DNA from: Hexactinellida sp. DTS-2022
Lineage: Eukaryota > Porifera > Hexactinellida
Assembly (NCBI GenBank): GCA_028753945.1
Contig: JAPNXP010000014.1
Span: 2,108,001-2,172,000, forward strand
Reading direction: 5' to 3'
Length of the DNA stretch: 64,000 nucleotides
Shown: positions 46,975 through 56,867 of the stretch, one piece after another
Numbering within the stretch: position 1 is the stretch's first letter
How the letters are laid out: each line of letters opens with the position of its first letter
Notes under the pieces: model-generated
Told to the model about the DNA's origin: nothing
Seen by the model: only the letters and a program-made list of their open reading frames with translations
Databases searched by the model: none
Translations under genes and position numbers: made by a program

Positions 46975-47516
46975 TCAAAAATTGCTAGGGTGGGCATATA
47001 GCCCATAGTTCTGGGGTTTAGTATAGTTTGGGTACAGGACAGTTTGATTAGCGCACCGAAAGGTGCGGAGATTTGCGAAAGCTATATGAAGCCCTGATTT
47101 GGTTGTGAAATACATATTTTGTTTCATTTTAAATCGGTAATATTCTAAATATCCGATTTTTCTTACTTTATTTCCATGCAAAGAATTGGTTAGTAAACCT
47201 ACCAATTCTACCTAACAGTATACAATTACAAACAATGTGAAATACCTTTATATCCATGTGAATACGTCACCAGAAACAAAAGACAAATAATTTGATTAGA
47301 AGCCAAGAATATTATCGTAAATTCCAAGTAGAAGAAACAGCGATATGTAGATATACAAGGATCTAAAGCATATATTTGAGATCATTAATAAAGAGGAGAA
47401 AACAAATCTAAAGTAAAATAATCAGAATTATCAAAAAAAAATGTTCATAATTTTGATATAAAATTTCATATAATTAGATGAGTTTTGTAAAAAATGATAC
47501 CAGAATGGGTCTTCAC
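46975..47516. other. Gene-free AT-rich DNA
   Basis: No coding region or clear repeat ends seen. Confidence 0.4.
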
Positions 47517-48225
47517 TTGCCGTGGGAAGGGAATTTTCATTCCCATTCCCATCCCATTTCCACAGGATTTCTGTGGGAATTCATAAAGGATTCCCACATA
47601 TGGAAATAAAATTCCTAAAATAAAATCCAAACTATATTTATTTATATACTTGTCTACAACCATAGGCGTAGATATTTTTGTCAAAACATCCTTTCAAAAT
47701 CTGGGGGCCCCAAAAAAAGTTTATCTCTATACCTCATTATTAATATTATCTCATTATTAATATTTATTACACAATTAACAATAAATTAACAAGTTTATTT
47801 TGTAACACCTTGCGAATGAATCTGTAGAATGAATTGTCACATTAATTGTAAAAAAACAATGAATCAATCTATGAAACATCGAGATTTAATAAACTGGGGG
47901 GGCCTGGGATATTCGGCCTCCCCCGTTTTAAAAACTAGGGGGGCCTGCCCCCCCCCATTAATGACGCCTATGTCTACAACCATAATGAACGCTATGCTTT
48001 ATTGTAATATAATTATCTATATGAATTTGTGGAAATTCTATTGATAATCCTATGGAAATTCCCACAGGATTCCCATAGGATTCCCATAGGATTTTCCACA
48101 TGTAGGAATTCCCATAGCCTTTTTACTTGATTCCCACATGTGGGAATTCCCATAGGCTAAAAAAGTTTCCCATTCCCATCCCATATGGGAATCCTATGGG
48201 AATTCCCATACCCAAGGCAACCCTG
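47517..48225. mobile_element. Repeat rich in 'gggaattccca' with inverted ends, split by a second element
   Basis: Left end 'ttgccgtgggaagggaa' and right end (reverse complement) 'ttgccttgggtatgggaa' are inverted repeats. Many 'cccacaggattcccatagg' units lie between. Interrupted at 47665-47970. Confidence 0.5.
47665..47970. mobile_element. G-run element with 14-bp direct repeats
   Basis: Flanked by exact repeats TGTCTACAACCATA (47651-47664 and 47971-47984). The element begins 'ggcgtagat', ends 'atgacgccta', and has G/C runs such as 'ggggggcctg' near 47895 and 47940. Confidence 0.65.
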
Positions 48226-48250
48226 CCGGTCTATCTCTCCCTGCAGCCAT

Positions 48251-48665
48251 AGGCGTAGAATTCGGGGGGGCGAGGGGGGCGCGCCCCCCTAGATTTTTAA
48301 GCTGGGGGGGCGATCCATACTACCGTCCCCCACTATTTGGTTCTTTTCTCTCCAATGTGTTGTAAAATATTAACACGAATCCTCAGTATTTGAAGGAAAC
48401 TAACATACTCAAAAAAAGTAATTGATGCCAACCCATTAAAAATAACCCAATTAAGTTGAAACCTTTTGAACGAAGGTGTTATTTCGGTAAAAACCTAACT
48501 GATTCTTTGTGAATTGTATATTATCCGAACATTTTTAACCGGTCCCAACGAGTTCGGATAATCGAGGTTGTACTGCATAAACACTAGGTATCTCAGCTTT
48601 TTTTTAAATTAGAAATATCTTATCTCGCCCCCCAGATTTTTTCGATTTTAAGATAAATCTACGCC
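48251..48665. mobile_element. Second 'ggcgtaga' G-run element
   Basis: Begins 'aggcgtagaattcgggggg' and ends 'agataaatctacgcc', flanked by CCTGCAGC on both sides (48240-48247 and 48670-48677). It contains a pogo/Tigger-like end 'ttcggataatcgaggttg' near 48550. Confidence 0.55.
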
Positions 48666-48829
48666 CATGCCTGCAGCAGTTTCAGAGCCTCCATTATAGC
48701 GTTAGTGCTATCTATAGCGGGTATTATGTTGCCAGACATGGATTCAACATCGAACTTAGACTTTTGTGGTATAGCGAATCTGTGAGATCGAATGTTAGCG
48801 TAGCTGCTACGAAGTCGAGAGCAGCTACA

Positions 48830-48912
48830 ACAACAACAACAACAACTAACAAACTAACTAACAAACAAGCAAACAAACAAACAAACAAACAAACAAACAA
48901 ACAAACAAACAA
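48830..48912 (+). repeat. Microsatellites (CAA)n and (CAAA)n
   Basis: A (CAA)5-type run, then a long 'acaaacaaac' tract just inside the intron after the UBA2 fragment donor. Confidence 0.9.
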
Positions 48913-49497
48913 GAACTCACCAGATTTACATCCTTCTCTATCAGCAGCTTCAGCTGTCCTACACACCTCACAAACAACTCCCCGCACTCCCTCAGAGACC
49001 CACCCTCTGTTCCTCTAGTCCCCTGAGTGGTACCGGAACTGGAACTATGTGCCAGGAGCTCCCACGTGAGAGAGACAGGGGTCTCCGCTTGTGCCAGAGC
49101 CTATCCACGCTCAGGCTCAGGAGGTACTTGATGTTGATGTCCTCTGAGAAGAGCTTGCAGTGAATAGGCTCAGAGGGGGTGTTCCCAATGGTGCAGCCAG
49201 GAAATGTTTTCTGAGTGGCTTTGGCAGACACTCGTAGCATTCGGACGCTATCATAAGAGTAGCATTCGGACTCTAGCGGTTATCTTGCCCAGATACCCCT
49301 CGGTCTCGCTCTCGATCAGAGGCACATTAGCGGCCAGACACATCCTAAAGGAACAGTTTTATAATTCCCCTATGTGCTCAATAAGGAGCTTCCTTATTAT
49401 CTAGACGGTCTATAAACCCATACGAACAAAGCAAAATTTGTAGACCGTCTATAAATTATAACTTAATAAGCCCCTGCCGTATATGGGTAATATTTAC

Positions 49498-50506
49498 TAG
49501 GGCTGAAATGAATATACCGAATATTTGAAGATTCGTTCGAAATGCTTGAACGAATCTATATTATCAAATCTCGATTGTTGTTTGTTTGTTTGTGTGTTTG
49601 TCCGGATTGTATTAAAGTGATTGGGGGAATAGAAACCGCAATTAATATTGTGATATAAACTAACTTTCAAATGTTATAATAGGTAAACAAATGTTATAAT
49701 AGGTAAACAAGTATGCTAAACACGAATTTCGCGTTTATAAATTTCTCATATTAATATTTGTTGTTGTTGTTTACACAAAAAAGGTAAACAAATTGATGAA
49801 AATTCAAAATCAACCTGGAAGTTAGCTTTCAACGGGTATTATAGGTAAACAAGTATGCTGAACACGATTTTCGCGTTTAAAAATTTCTAATATGAATATT
49901 TGTTGTTGTGTTTACACAAAATAGGTAAACAAATTAATGAAAATTCAAAATAAACCTAGAAGTTAGCTTCCAACGGGTATTATAGGTAAACAAGTATGCT
50001 GAACACGAATTTCGCGTTTATAAATTTCTCATATTAATATTTGTTGTTGTTGTTTACACAAATAGGTAAACAAATTAATGAAAATTCAAAATCATAACGT
50101 CCCTTTCTACCATTTCCATGGTAGAAAGGGTGAGGAGTAAGGCCGCACAGCGGCCGTTAACTTGAGGTGCGTAACACCGATCTGTCGCAAAGCGACCGAG
50201 ACCGAAGGGCTCGTATTACATTAAAACGAATATTCGTTTGCTACTTTTCGACAACATGATTTTTGTTTCGATTGGAGAAATCGTAAATATAAATTCCTAC
50301 CTAAACTAGCTGAGTAATAGCTAACTTATGTCTAATACTGTAATACACTTTGTAACTAAATTGTATAGTAACAAAAAACAATTTTGAACTTTATTTTGAG
50401 TCTTGAATTTGATTTAATGCTTAGTCATAAAAACGAACGGATATTCGAATTTTCGTTCGTTTAGAAAAAGGTTTTCGTTACATTTCGAATATTCGTTTCA
50501 ACCCTA
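49498..50506. mobile_element. hAT-type MITE, second copy, interrupted by a Helitron-like element
   Basis: Ends 'tagggctgaaatgaatata' and 'cgaatattcgtttcaaccct'. Flanking 8-mers atatttac and ctatttac agree at 7 of 8 positions, the 8-bp duplication expected of hAT. Interrupted at 49555-50215. Confidence 0.7.
49555..50215 (+). mobile_element. Helitron-like element with three internal tandem repeats
   Basis: Starts 'tctatattatcaaatctcg' after an A; ends 'gtcgcaaagcgac', 'cgagaccgaagggctcg', 'ta' before a T. Comparison with the uninterrupted MITE places it between A and T, the Helitron target. Inside, a roughly 143-bp unit with 'aggtaaacaagtatgctgaa' is repeated three times (about 49700-50095), then the palindrome 'ggccgcacagcggcc'. 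No Rep/helicase ORF. Confidence 0.6.
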
Positions 50507-50965
50507 CTATTTACGTACAAAAGACTCGAAATAATAAATTGTTCATAATAAGCACCTACTAAGCTCCCGTTATTGACTGGCTACCTGTATACGTGGTTCC
50601 TGGCTGTCCGGTTGTCCAATGCATTCATAACGAGAGCAAACTGACTGAAGAAATCCACGTTGTACTCGGGGTTGAATATCGAGGCAAGTCTCGCGGTTAG
50701 ATTCGCCATGGGGTTGAACTGTAGAGCGCACTGCTTGGCGACCTCTGCCTTGCTCTTGTCCACGTGTTTCCTCTGGAATAAGAACTGTCGGTTGCGGTTG
50801 CTGACGCCATTCGTGTCCAGATCTATGAGGTCTATGTTGCACACCCCCGTAAGGACCAGGTTCTTAACCAGCTCGCCAGCTGTTTAGCCAGCTGTTTATA
50901 TAGAAATAAAAACAGATAAATAGATAAACAAATAAACAACAAACAAACAACAAACATAAACATAC

Positions 50966-51707
50966 CTCAATAGGATGTGTGTTCATAAGAGCATCCAGCC
51001 TCAAAGCAAATCAAAGTCCATATTTACAAATTGTGTCCATATATCGAATTCCGGGAATAATTTGTTCAGATATCAAAATTCCATCCACGAAGCGAACTCT
51101 CGTTAAGCCACAAATGTGTCCACCATTCCATCGTAACTAAGTTACCGAACAACTTGTGTGCCAGTTCATGAGCCACCACGAGCGCCACATATTCTAATTG
51201 TTGATGGGTGGCCTTAGGATCTAGCAACAAGCAGATTTCTCGGTATGTGACTAAACTGAGAGAAGATACATATACAATGGGCAATAGGTATGATACTATG
51301 ATTCGTATGAAGTATTGAAGTAGTAAAGTTGCCTTTTAAGGATTCGGATAAGAAAATTAGTGTATAATTGCAAAAAACTAGATGTAAAGTGTATTTTAAT
51401 ATGCCTTAAGAAAAACACTGTTTCTATTAAGTTAATTAATAGCTTACCACCGTGTTTAATAGGGCCCGCGAAGAAATGTGTGAAGGCAATGAGCTCCATT
51501 TTGAGAAATAGTGCATAAAAAAGGAGAGGCTTCTGAAACACCTCTAAAGCTTCTTGTGTAAAAATCTAAATAAAACCACGTCCAAGTTTGTGGCCTCTAT
51601 ATAGTCAAACTCCCAACAACGCATGCTAGGAGATATGCAGATTTGATAGGGGTCAGAGAGAAGGTTACGGTGCCAGTAGTACCATCAATTGGCTCGTTGA
51701 TGATAGG
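50966..51707 (-). pseudogene. NPEPPS: M1 aminopeptidase (puromycin-sensitive type) fragment, two exons
   Basis: Exon 51448-51707 encodes 'VTFSLTPIKSAYLLACVVG', then (shifted frame) 'EFDYIEATNLDVVL', then 'KMELIAFTHFFAGPIKHGG', matching the stretch before the active site. Exon 50966-51255 starts '[14 protein letters not shown]' and holds the zinc-binding motif '[17 protein letters not shown]' followed by 'THLWLNE' (HExxH plus the distal Glu), then in other frames 'FASWMEF' and 'LRLDALMNTHPIE'. At least three frame breaks and a small internal deletion make it non-functional. Splice sites remain (ctctcag acceptor, GTAAGC and GTATGT donors). It ends 86 bp upstream of the UBA2 exon on the same strand, so the two could be spliced together, but not in frame. 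Confidence 0.75.
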
Positions 51708-51964
51708 CTAGATAAGAGAGATAATAGCAGCAGTCTCATTTTATAAGACTAAAGGTGCTATTGTTATATTACTACGTACATACAAATGTATATACGTATA
51801 ATGAAAACAAGACAATTTATAGAAAATACAGGAATTTCGTTAGTGAAATACGGCTAAATTCCGGTTAATACATATACAGAGTCTCGTTATTAAGTACACT
51901 GGGACCATCGAAATTTGTTCGAGATTCCAACGTATTCGTATTAACTGGAGTCACGTGCATGCAT

Positions 51965-52122
51965 AGGCGCAAAGTACGGTGGTGCAGGTAGTGCAAGTGC
52001 ACCACCGGCACTCAGCGATAGAAGTGCTAGTGGTGCCTGGTGGTGCTAGATCCACCTGTACTTTGTATTGAGGTGCACCACTGGCACTTTTGGCTAGAGG
52101 TCAAAAGTTTGCGCCTATGCCG
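51965..52122. mobile_element. Short inverted-repeat element with exact 10-bp target duplication
   Basis: Flanked by GTGCATGCAT at 51955-51964 and 52123-52132. Ends 'aggcgcaaagt' and 'gtttgcgccta' are inverted; the inside is full of 'ggtggtgc' / 'gcaccacc'. Confidence 0.65.
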
Positions 52123-52132
52123 GTGCATGCAT

Positions 52133-52814
52133 TTGAAGAGGCTAGGGAAATTACCTTGCAGTCGTTAACCGAGAAAATACAGGATTCAGCGTACAATAAA
52201 GGGCCCAGGTACATTACAGGGCCCAATGCACAACATAGGCTCCAGATACAATACAGATACAGACACAACGAGCAGAGAGGAGAGAGAAAATAATGAAACG
52301 TCAGATAACCTAAATAAGGAAGGGAATTTAACAGTGCTGAGGACAGACAGACAAGTTGTAACAGTAAAATTCAAAAAGTAACGTATGTAAATTACCTCAA
52401 ATTCAACATTAATAGCCTACCTACAAACAATATTTTTAATATTTTCTTATCCCTCTTAAAGTGGCGTCGGAAGCTCATGAATACTGGCGCGGCCATTCTC
52501 AGTAAGGAGATAAAAAGTGCTGCAGCTGAGCAACCTCACTGGCCATAGAACTAGCATTATTTCATGTAATAGTAAGGCAGTCAAGGCCGCCTCAGCCTCA
52601 GCAGCTCCGACGCTTATGTCTTATACAGTTATGCTATATGAGTCCTTAGGTCTCATCCGCTTCGCGACGGATAACTCAACCGCTACGAGGTCCCGCTTTA
52701 TTTTAATAAACAATAAATATATATTTTTTTTAAATTGAATTAGTATTCATTATGCTTGAAAACTTTATCAGATAATTGGAAAGTTAGCCCTAGGTTCATT
52801 TTGAATTTTAATGA
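52133..52814. other. Gene-free region
   Basis: No confident gene. A short minus-strand Ala/Leu-rich open stretch (about 52517-52640) is not recognisable. 'cgcttcgcgacgga' near 52660 resembles a Helitron-like 3' hairpin. Confidence 0.4.
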
Positions 52815-52890
52815 CAGTGGAGTTGCTTTATTAGCAACTCGGGCTTTGTTTCAAACCCCGAGTTGCTAATAAAGCCTAAATCCGCCACTG
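52815..52890. mobile_element. 76-bp hairpin MITE
   Basis: Perfect 19-bp arms GCTTTATTAGCAACTCGGG (52825-52843) and its complement (52857-52875) around a 13-base loop, with outer 'cagtgg' / 'ccactg'. 'cagtggcggatttagg' at the right end is hAT-like. The RNA could fold into a miRNA-like hairpin. Confidence 0.6.
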
Positions 52891-53197
52891 CAGATATGAA
52901 ATATGATAGACAAAATAGAGATTCTCTATCTTGAAACGTGTTCAAATATGTAAGAAAAAATATTCATTATTTCCCTCCCAAAGGTCAAATTTTTTCTGCA
53001 AAAGAAATTTGAGGGTTGTGGATTATGAATTTACAGATATAATTTAATTAATCTAAATGTTTGTTTTGTCTCAATTTTAAACTGATTGGGCGAGAGTAAA
53101 TTTAAGCACTTTATCTGCTCTTTAGTAAGAATACTTAAGTATTGATCAAATGAACTACAATAATAATGCTACGTGAAAATGTACGTATTTCGGAAAA
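52891..53197. other. AT-rich DNA, nothing recognised
   Basis: No ORF, repeat or regulatory signal that I can support. Confidence 0.4.
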
Positions 53198-53943
53198 TCT
53201 ATATTATTAAATCTCGATTGTTGTGTGTTTGTGTTGTGTGTGTGTGTGTTTGTTTGTCCGGATTGTATTAAAGTGATGGGGGAATAGAAACCGCATTAAT
53301 ATATGAGATATAAACTAACTGTCAAACAAATGATATAATAGGTAAACAAGTGTGCTGAACACGAATTTCGCATTTATAAATTTCTAATATTAATATTTGT
53401 TGTTGTTTACACAAAATAGGTAAACAAATTAATGAAAATTCGAAATCAACCTAGAAGTAAGCTCTCAACGGGTAATATAAGTAAACAAGTATGCTGAACA
53501 CGAATTTCGCATTTATAAAATTATAATATGAATATTTGTTGTTGTTGTTTACCAAAAATAGGTAAACAATTCAATGAAAATTTAAAATCAACCTAGAAGT
53601 TAGCTTTCACCGGGTATTATAGGTAAACAAGTATGCTGAACACGAATTTCGCGTTTGTAAAATAATATGAATATTTATTGTTGTTGTTTACACAAAATAG
53701 GTAAACAAATTATTCAAAATTCAAAATTAACCTAGAAGTTTGCTTTCAACGAGTATTATAGGTAAGCAAGTATGCTGAACACAAATTTCGCATTTATAAA
53801 TTTATAATATGAATATTTGTTGTTGTTGTTTATATAAAATATGTAATCAATTGTTTAGTGAGGAGTAAGGCCGCGTAGCGGCCGTTAACTTGAGGTGCGT
53901 AGCACCGATCTGTCGCAAAGCGACCGAGACCGAAGGGCTCGTA
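53198..53943 (+). mobile_element. Helitron-like element with four internal tandem repeats
   Basis: Starts 'tctatattattaaatctcg', then a (TG)n tract and 'gtccggattgtattaaag'. Four copies of the roughly 140-bp 'aggtaaacaagtatgctgaa' unit (about 53339-53850). Ends 'ggccgcgtagcggcc', 'gtcgcaaagcgac', 'cgagaccgaagggctcg'. It lies 27 bp from the stop of the transposase gene. Confidence 0.6.
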
Positions 53944-53969
53944 ATAAATAAAATGTAACAACTCACGCA

Positions 53970-56276
53970 TCAAGAACACTGGGAACAAGTGAAAGTGCTT
54001 TTGGAGACCGTCTCGAAATCTACCTTCGCACAATAGCAATGCATCCAGTCTTCGCAAACATCACAACAGACCCACTGAGACTTAATTTTATTGCCGACTC
54101 GTCTCAGTGCCACTGTTTCAGGTTCTCTCTGGTGACAAATAGCGCAAGCGGTTGTCGACTCATTTGAACTACTATCGTTTGAGGCTGAAGTCGTGTCGTG
54201 CTTCCTCTTAACACCTGTGACCACTCTTATAGCCAGGCTACCTCGTCCCCGTCCCCGTCCCCGACCTCGTCCTCTTCCCCGACCTCGGGATTGTCTAAGA
54301 CTCTTTCCTTGGATACTTTCCGAACCAAAGCTCCCTTTTTTATAACTGCCACCGCCTTCTGATTTCAAAAGGGCCTTCTCCCTGTGTAGCTTTACTAGTT
54401 TCATTCTTCTCCTTCTTCTTTGAAAATTAGATTTAGTTTTTGAATCGCGGGAGTATTGCAATTTGTGAACTCGGTTGATTATAGCCTGGTAACCCTGTCG
54501 AGATGGAAACAATCCAAGATCGCACATAATCCCGAAGAATGACAGTTCTTCCTCATTGAAATTAAGAACAGCGATGGCAGTGCTAATTCTGATGGACTGA
54601 GGAGACACGTACTTATTCTTGGGACACAGACACCATATCATATTGTGCAGGGACTCATTCGAATTCTGAGTTAGACCGAGTGTAAGATGGCTACAGAAGT
54701 CCGACGTGGCAAATGAGTTGAATACTTCTCGTACCTTCTGGATGTCGAGTGGTGTGAAGGTAGTTAAGGCAGCTGGTGTCGCAGAGCCGGAAGGTTTATT
54801 CCAACGACACCAAGTGTCCTCTCCGGTAGGACAGCTGGAATGATTTCCTGCTGCGTGTTCGAGAAGAACATATAGAGCACTTGACAGCAGATCAGGTGTT
54901 GTCCCCCGGTTTTGCAGAATTACAGTGGAATAGTTTGCTGCAATGTAGTCCGCTTTCCACTCGGGTAATTTGTGCTGTATATATGTCGTCGACTTTGTTG
55001 ATTTTTTTATTTTTTTCAAAGTTTTCTTTAGACGTTTAGCCACGTGCGTCAAGCATTCTTCTTTTCTGACTTTAACTAGAGGGTAAGGGTTGAGTGCGGT
55101 CACGTGCTGGAAGGACTTTGAGTCTCCATCTCCAACAAACACTGAATAGGCCAAGCGGTTCTTTTCCAAGCTGCGACTCCAGATCCTCTCGGCAGCTTCC
55201 GGCTCCATTGCTTGAGAAGAACCACTGAAGTTCTTGTTACAGTTGGGCTTATGGAGCTCTAACCATTTATCATATTCCGCTGATTTGTTTTTCTGCCTTT
55301 CTTCAGTCCAAATGGAGCACTTTTCACAAAGGCGACTAAGAATCTCGTAGTCGAGTACTTTTTTTGTTGTTGTAGATATGGCCGAACCGAAACCCATGTT
55401 GGAATAAAATCCCCTGGTTTTCCAAGAGCTGTCGAAGCTTACTGTAACATTGACAGCATTAGGCTCGGGAGAACATTCTGGAACAAGCTTGTGGAGATGT
55501 TCGGCAGCCGCCAGCATGGACACTTTCACTGCACTCGTGGTGACAGTCTCAAGACGGGTGAGGTAGCAAGATGGCATGGTTTGCAGTGGTGGTGGCATTT
55601 CGAATGCTATAGCTAGCTTGTGAAGATCAAGCCATGAGATACCGGTAGAATGAGTAGCCAATATTGACCTCATTGTAACCTCGTTCATATCTTGACGAGG
55701 GTGCTTGACATTTACACATGTTTGGTGGATAGGTTTGTCAAGGGGGCGTGAAGATGGGAAATTTGCAACCTGTAAATGGCATCGTTGGCATTTTACTCGA
55801 AAGAATGTTTGCCACCCATGATTCCATTCTTCCTCGAAGAGACTTAGTCTATCGTTACATTCGTTGCAACGCAGGGTAGCGAGAACATCTGCAAGAATGC
55901 CAACATCTAGAATCCGGTGACCAGACGGTTTAGAAGCAATAATATTGGAAACGCCCTGAGAAGTGATGAACTTCACTGATTTTGGAGTTGTATCTATGGG
56001 TACTTTAAATCTAGAGCTATAACCAATACGCGGAAATTTATGGCACTGCGTTTTTTTCTTTATGGAAACATATATTCGCTTGTGAGGACGACTCACACTA
56101 CGCAAACAGTCACTACCAGGAGAAGCAATGTCTAAATTGAATAAGGTTCCTGAGATCCCAGGTGTTGATGGGATAATCGATGAGTCGCTTGTATGGAGGG
56201 AAAATTCTTGGTCAGAAATATCCTGAATGTCAGATAGAATATTGTCGCGGGTTGACTCGCTCGAGTCGCTTGACAT
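53970..56276 (-). CDS. Mutator-like element transposase with PHD finger, intact
   Basis: 768 codons from ATG 56276, no interruption. N-terminal acidic Ser-rich region (1-60). Zinc-knuckle-like CNEC / CQRC pairs (137-140, 163-166). Mutator-like catalytic core with 'VSFDSSWKTRGFYSNMGFGS' (D282), 'VFVGDGDSKSF' (D383) and 'NSNESLHN' (E541), a plausible DDE triad. Basic RRRRR stretch (619-624), then seven to eight RG dipeptides (665-679). C-terminal PHD finger: C711, C714, C738, C741, H746, C749, C764, C767. This is a plain cut-and-paste DNA transposon enzyme or a domesticated copy. No long terminal inverted repeats were found near it; only an imperfect palindrome at 56296-56349 (aaccggttataagaacat and its near complement) lies upstream. 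Confidence 0.85.
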   Translation of the reverse strand: MSSDSSESTRDNILSDIQDISDQEFSLHTSDSSIIPSTPGISGTLFNLDIASPGSDCLRSVSRPHKRIYVSIKKKTQCHKFPRIGYSSRFKVPIDTTPKSVKFITSQGVSNIIASKPSGHRILDVGILADVLATLRCNECNDRLSLFEEEWNHGWQTFFRVKCQRCHLQVANFPSSRPLDKPIHQTCVNVKHPRQDMNEVTMRSILATHSTGISWLDLHKLAIAFEMPPPLQTMPSCYLTRLETVTTSAVKVSMLAAAEHLHKLVPECSPEPNAVNVTVSFDSSWKTRGFYSNMGFGSAISTTTKKVLDYEILSRLCEKCSIWTEERQKNKSAEYDKWLELHKPNCNKNFSGSSQAMEPEAAERIWSRSLEKNRLAYSVFVGDGDSKSFQHVTALNPYPLVKVRKEECLTHVAKRLKKTLKKIKKSTKSTTYIQHKLPEWKADYIAANYSTVILQNRGTTPDLLSSALYVLLEHAAGNHSSCPTGEDTWCRWNKPSGSATPAALTTFTPLDIQKVREVFNSFATSDFCSHLTLGLTQNSNESLHNMIWCLCPKNKYVSPQSIRISTAIAVLNFNEEELSFFGIMCDLGLFPSRQGYQAIINRVHKLQYSRDSKTKSNFQRRRRRMKLVKLHREKALLKSEGGGSYKKGSFGSESIQGKSLRQSRGRGRGRGRGRGRGRGSLAIRVVTGVKRKHDTTSASNDSSSNESTTACAICHQREPETVALRRVGNKIKSQWVCCDVCEDWMHCYCAKVDFETVSKSTFTCSQCS

Positions 56277-56295
56277 TTTGTATCTAATAAGTGGA

Positions 56296-56349
56296 AACCG
56301 GTTATAAGAACATCGTCGGGAGTAGAAGAAAATGTTCTTATAATTGGTT
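56296..56349. repeat. Imperfect palindrome upstream of the transposase
   Basis: 18-bp arms matching at 16 positions, 18-base spacer. It could be a transposon end remnant or a binding site. 'gacattttgta' also occurs directly repeated around it (56272 and 56355). Confidence 0.5.
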
Positions 56350-56645
56350 AAATGGACATTTTGTAAATATAATTTTACAGATAAGTAACCTCTTACAAAT
56401 GTTGCTAATGTGAATCCTATTACTATAAATGCTAAAAATAGGAATAGTTCTTACAATGTCACTCAATATTAAACTACAGTAAAACCCGACTATCCGAAGA
56501 TTCCGAACAGTTCGGTTAAAATAACACAGTGGAATATAGAGACCATTTTTTATATGTCTAAATTTTATATATCTAAATTAGGATCAGCAAGACTCGCTAT
56601 AACTAATAGGAGAGAGGAAGAAGTGATATACGTATTAACAACTTG
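56350..56645. other. Gene-free, with a pogo/Tigger-like end
   Basis: 'cagtaaaacccgactatccg' at 56476 resembles the CAGTA...ATCCGAA ends of pogo-type elements; no partner end found nearby. Confidence 0.4.
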
Positions 56646-56799
56646 CAGGGTTTTTTTTAAGGCCGATCTTGGTGTAAATTTGACCCAAGATTTTTTGGAG
56701 TTACACCATGATTCGGGTCAGCCGCGGCCGCTGCAGTTTTGAATTACACCAAGGCCCCGCTGAGTTACACCAAGGTCTCAACCTTAAAAAAAAACCCTG
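56646..56799. mobile_element. 154-bp MITE with 'cagggtttttttt' ends
   Basis: Ends CAGGGTTTTTTTTAAGG and CCTTAAAAAAAAACCCTG are inverted. It contains repeated 'gttacacca' and a 'ggccgctgcag' GC patch. Target duplication not evident. Confidence 0.6.
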
Positions 56800-56867
56800 G
56801 TACATATTAAGAATTATTATTTTAATCAGGAATCTCTAAAATCGAATTAAGAGGCAGGATTCCGCAT

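Larger units (their letters stand above)
48921..50879 (-). pseudogene. UBA2: UBA2 (SUMO-activating enzyme subunit 2) fragment, two exons
   Basis: Upstream exon 50585-50879 encodes the nucleotide-binding part: 'NIDLIDLDTNGVSNRNRQF', 'KHVDKSKAEVAK' and 'ALVMNALDNRTARNHV', very close to animal UBA2. It ends in a GTAGCC donor. The next exon, 48921-49344, continues in phase with 'RMCLAANVPLIESETEGYLG', then 'TFPGCTIGNTPSEPIHC', then jumps about 70 residues to a 'YLLSLSVDRLWHKRR' segment. It has in-frame stops, at least two frameshifts and an internal near-duplicate of 'gtagcattcgga'. The catalytic-cysteine neighbourhood (PGCTI) is still readable. The first exon (Gly-rich nucleotide loop) and everything after 'LIEKDVNL' are missing. 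The intron carries a hAT MITE with a nested Helitron-like element. UBA2 normally pairs with SAE1 to activate SUMO; this copy cannot. Confidence 0.8.

Noticed and set aside
48724-49018. ORFs of poly-Leu/Val and poly-Thr/Asn on both strands
   Set aside because: They are translations of (CAAA)n and (CAA)n microsatellites next to the UBA2 fragment.
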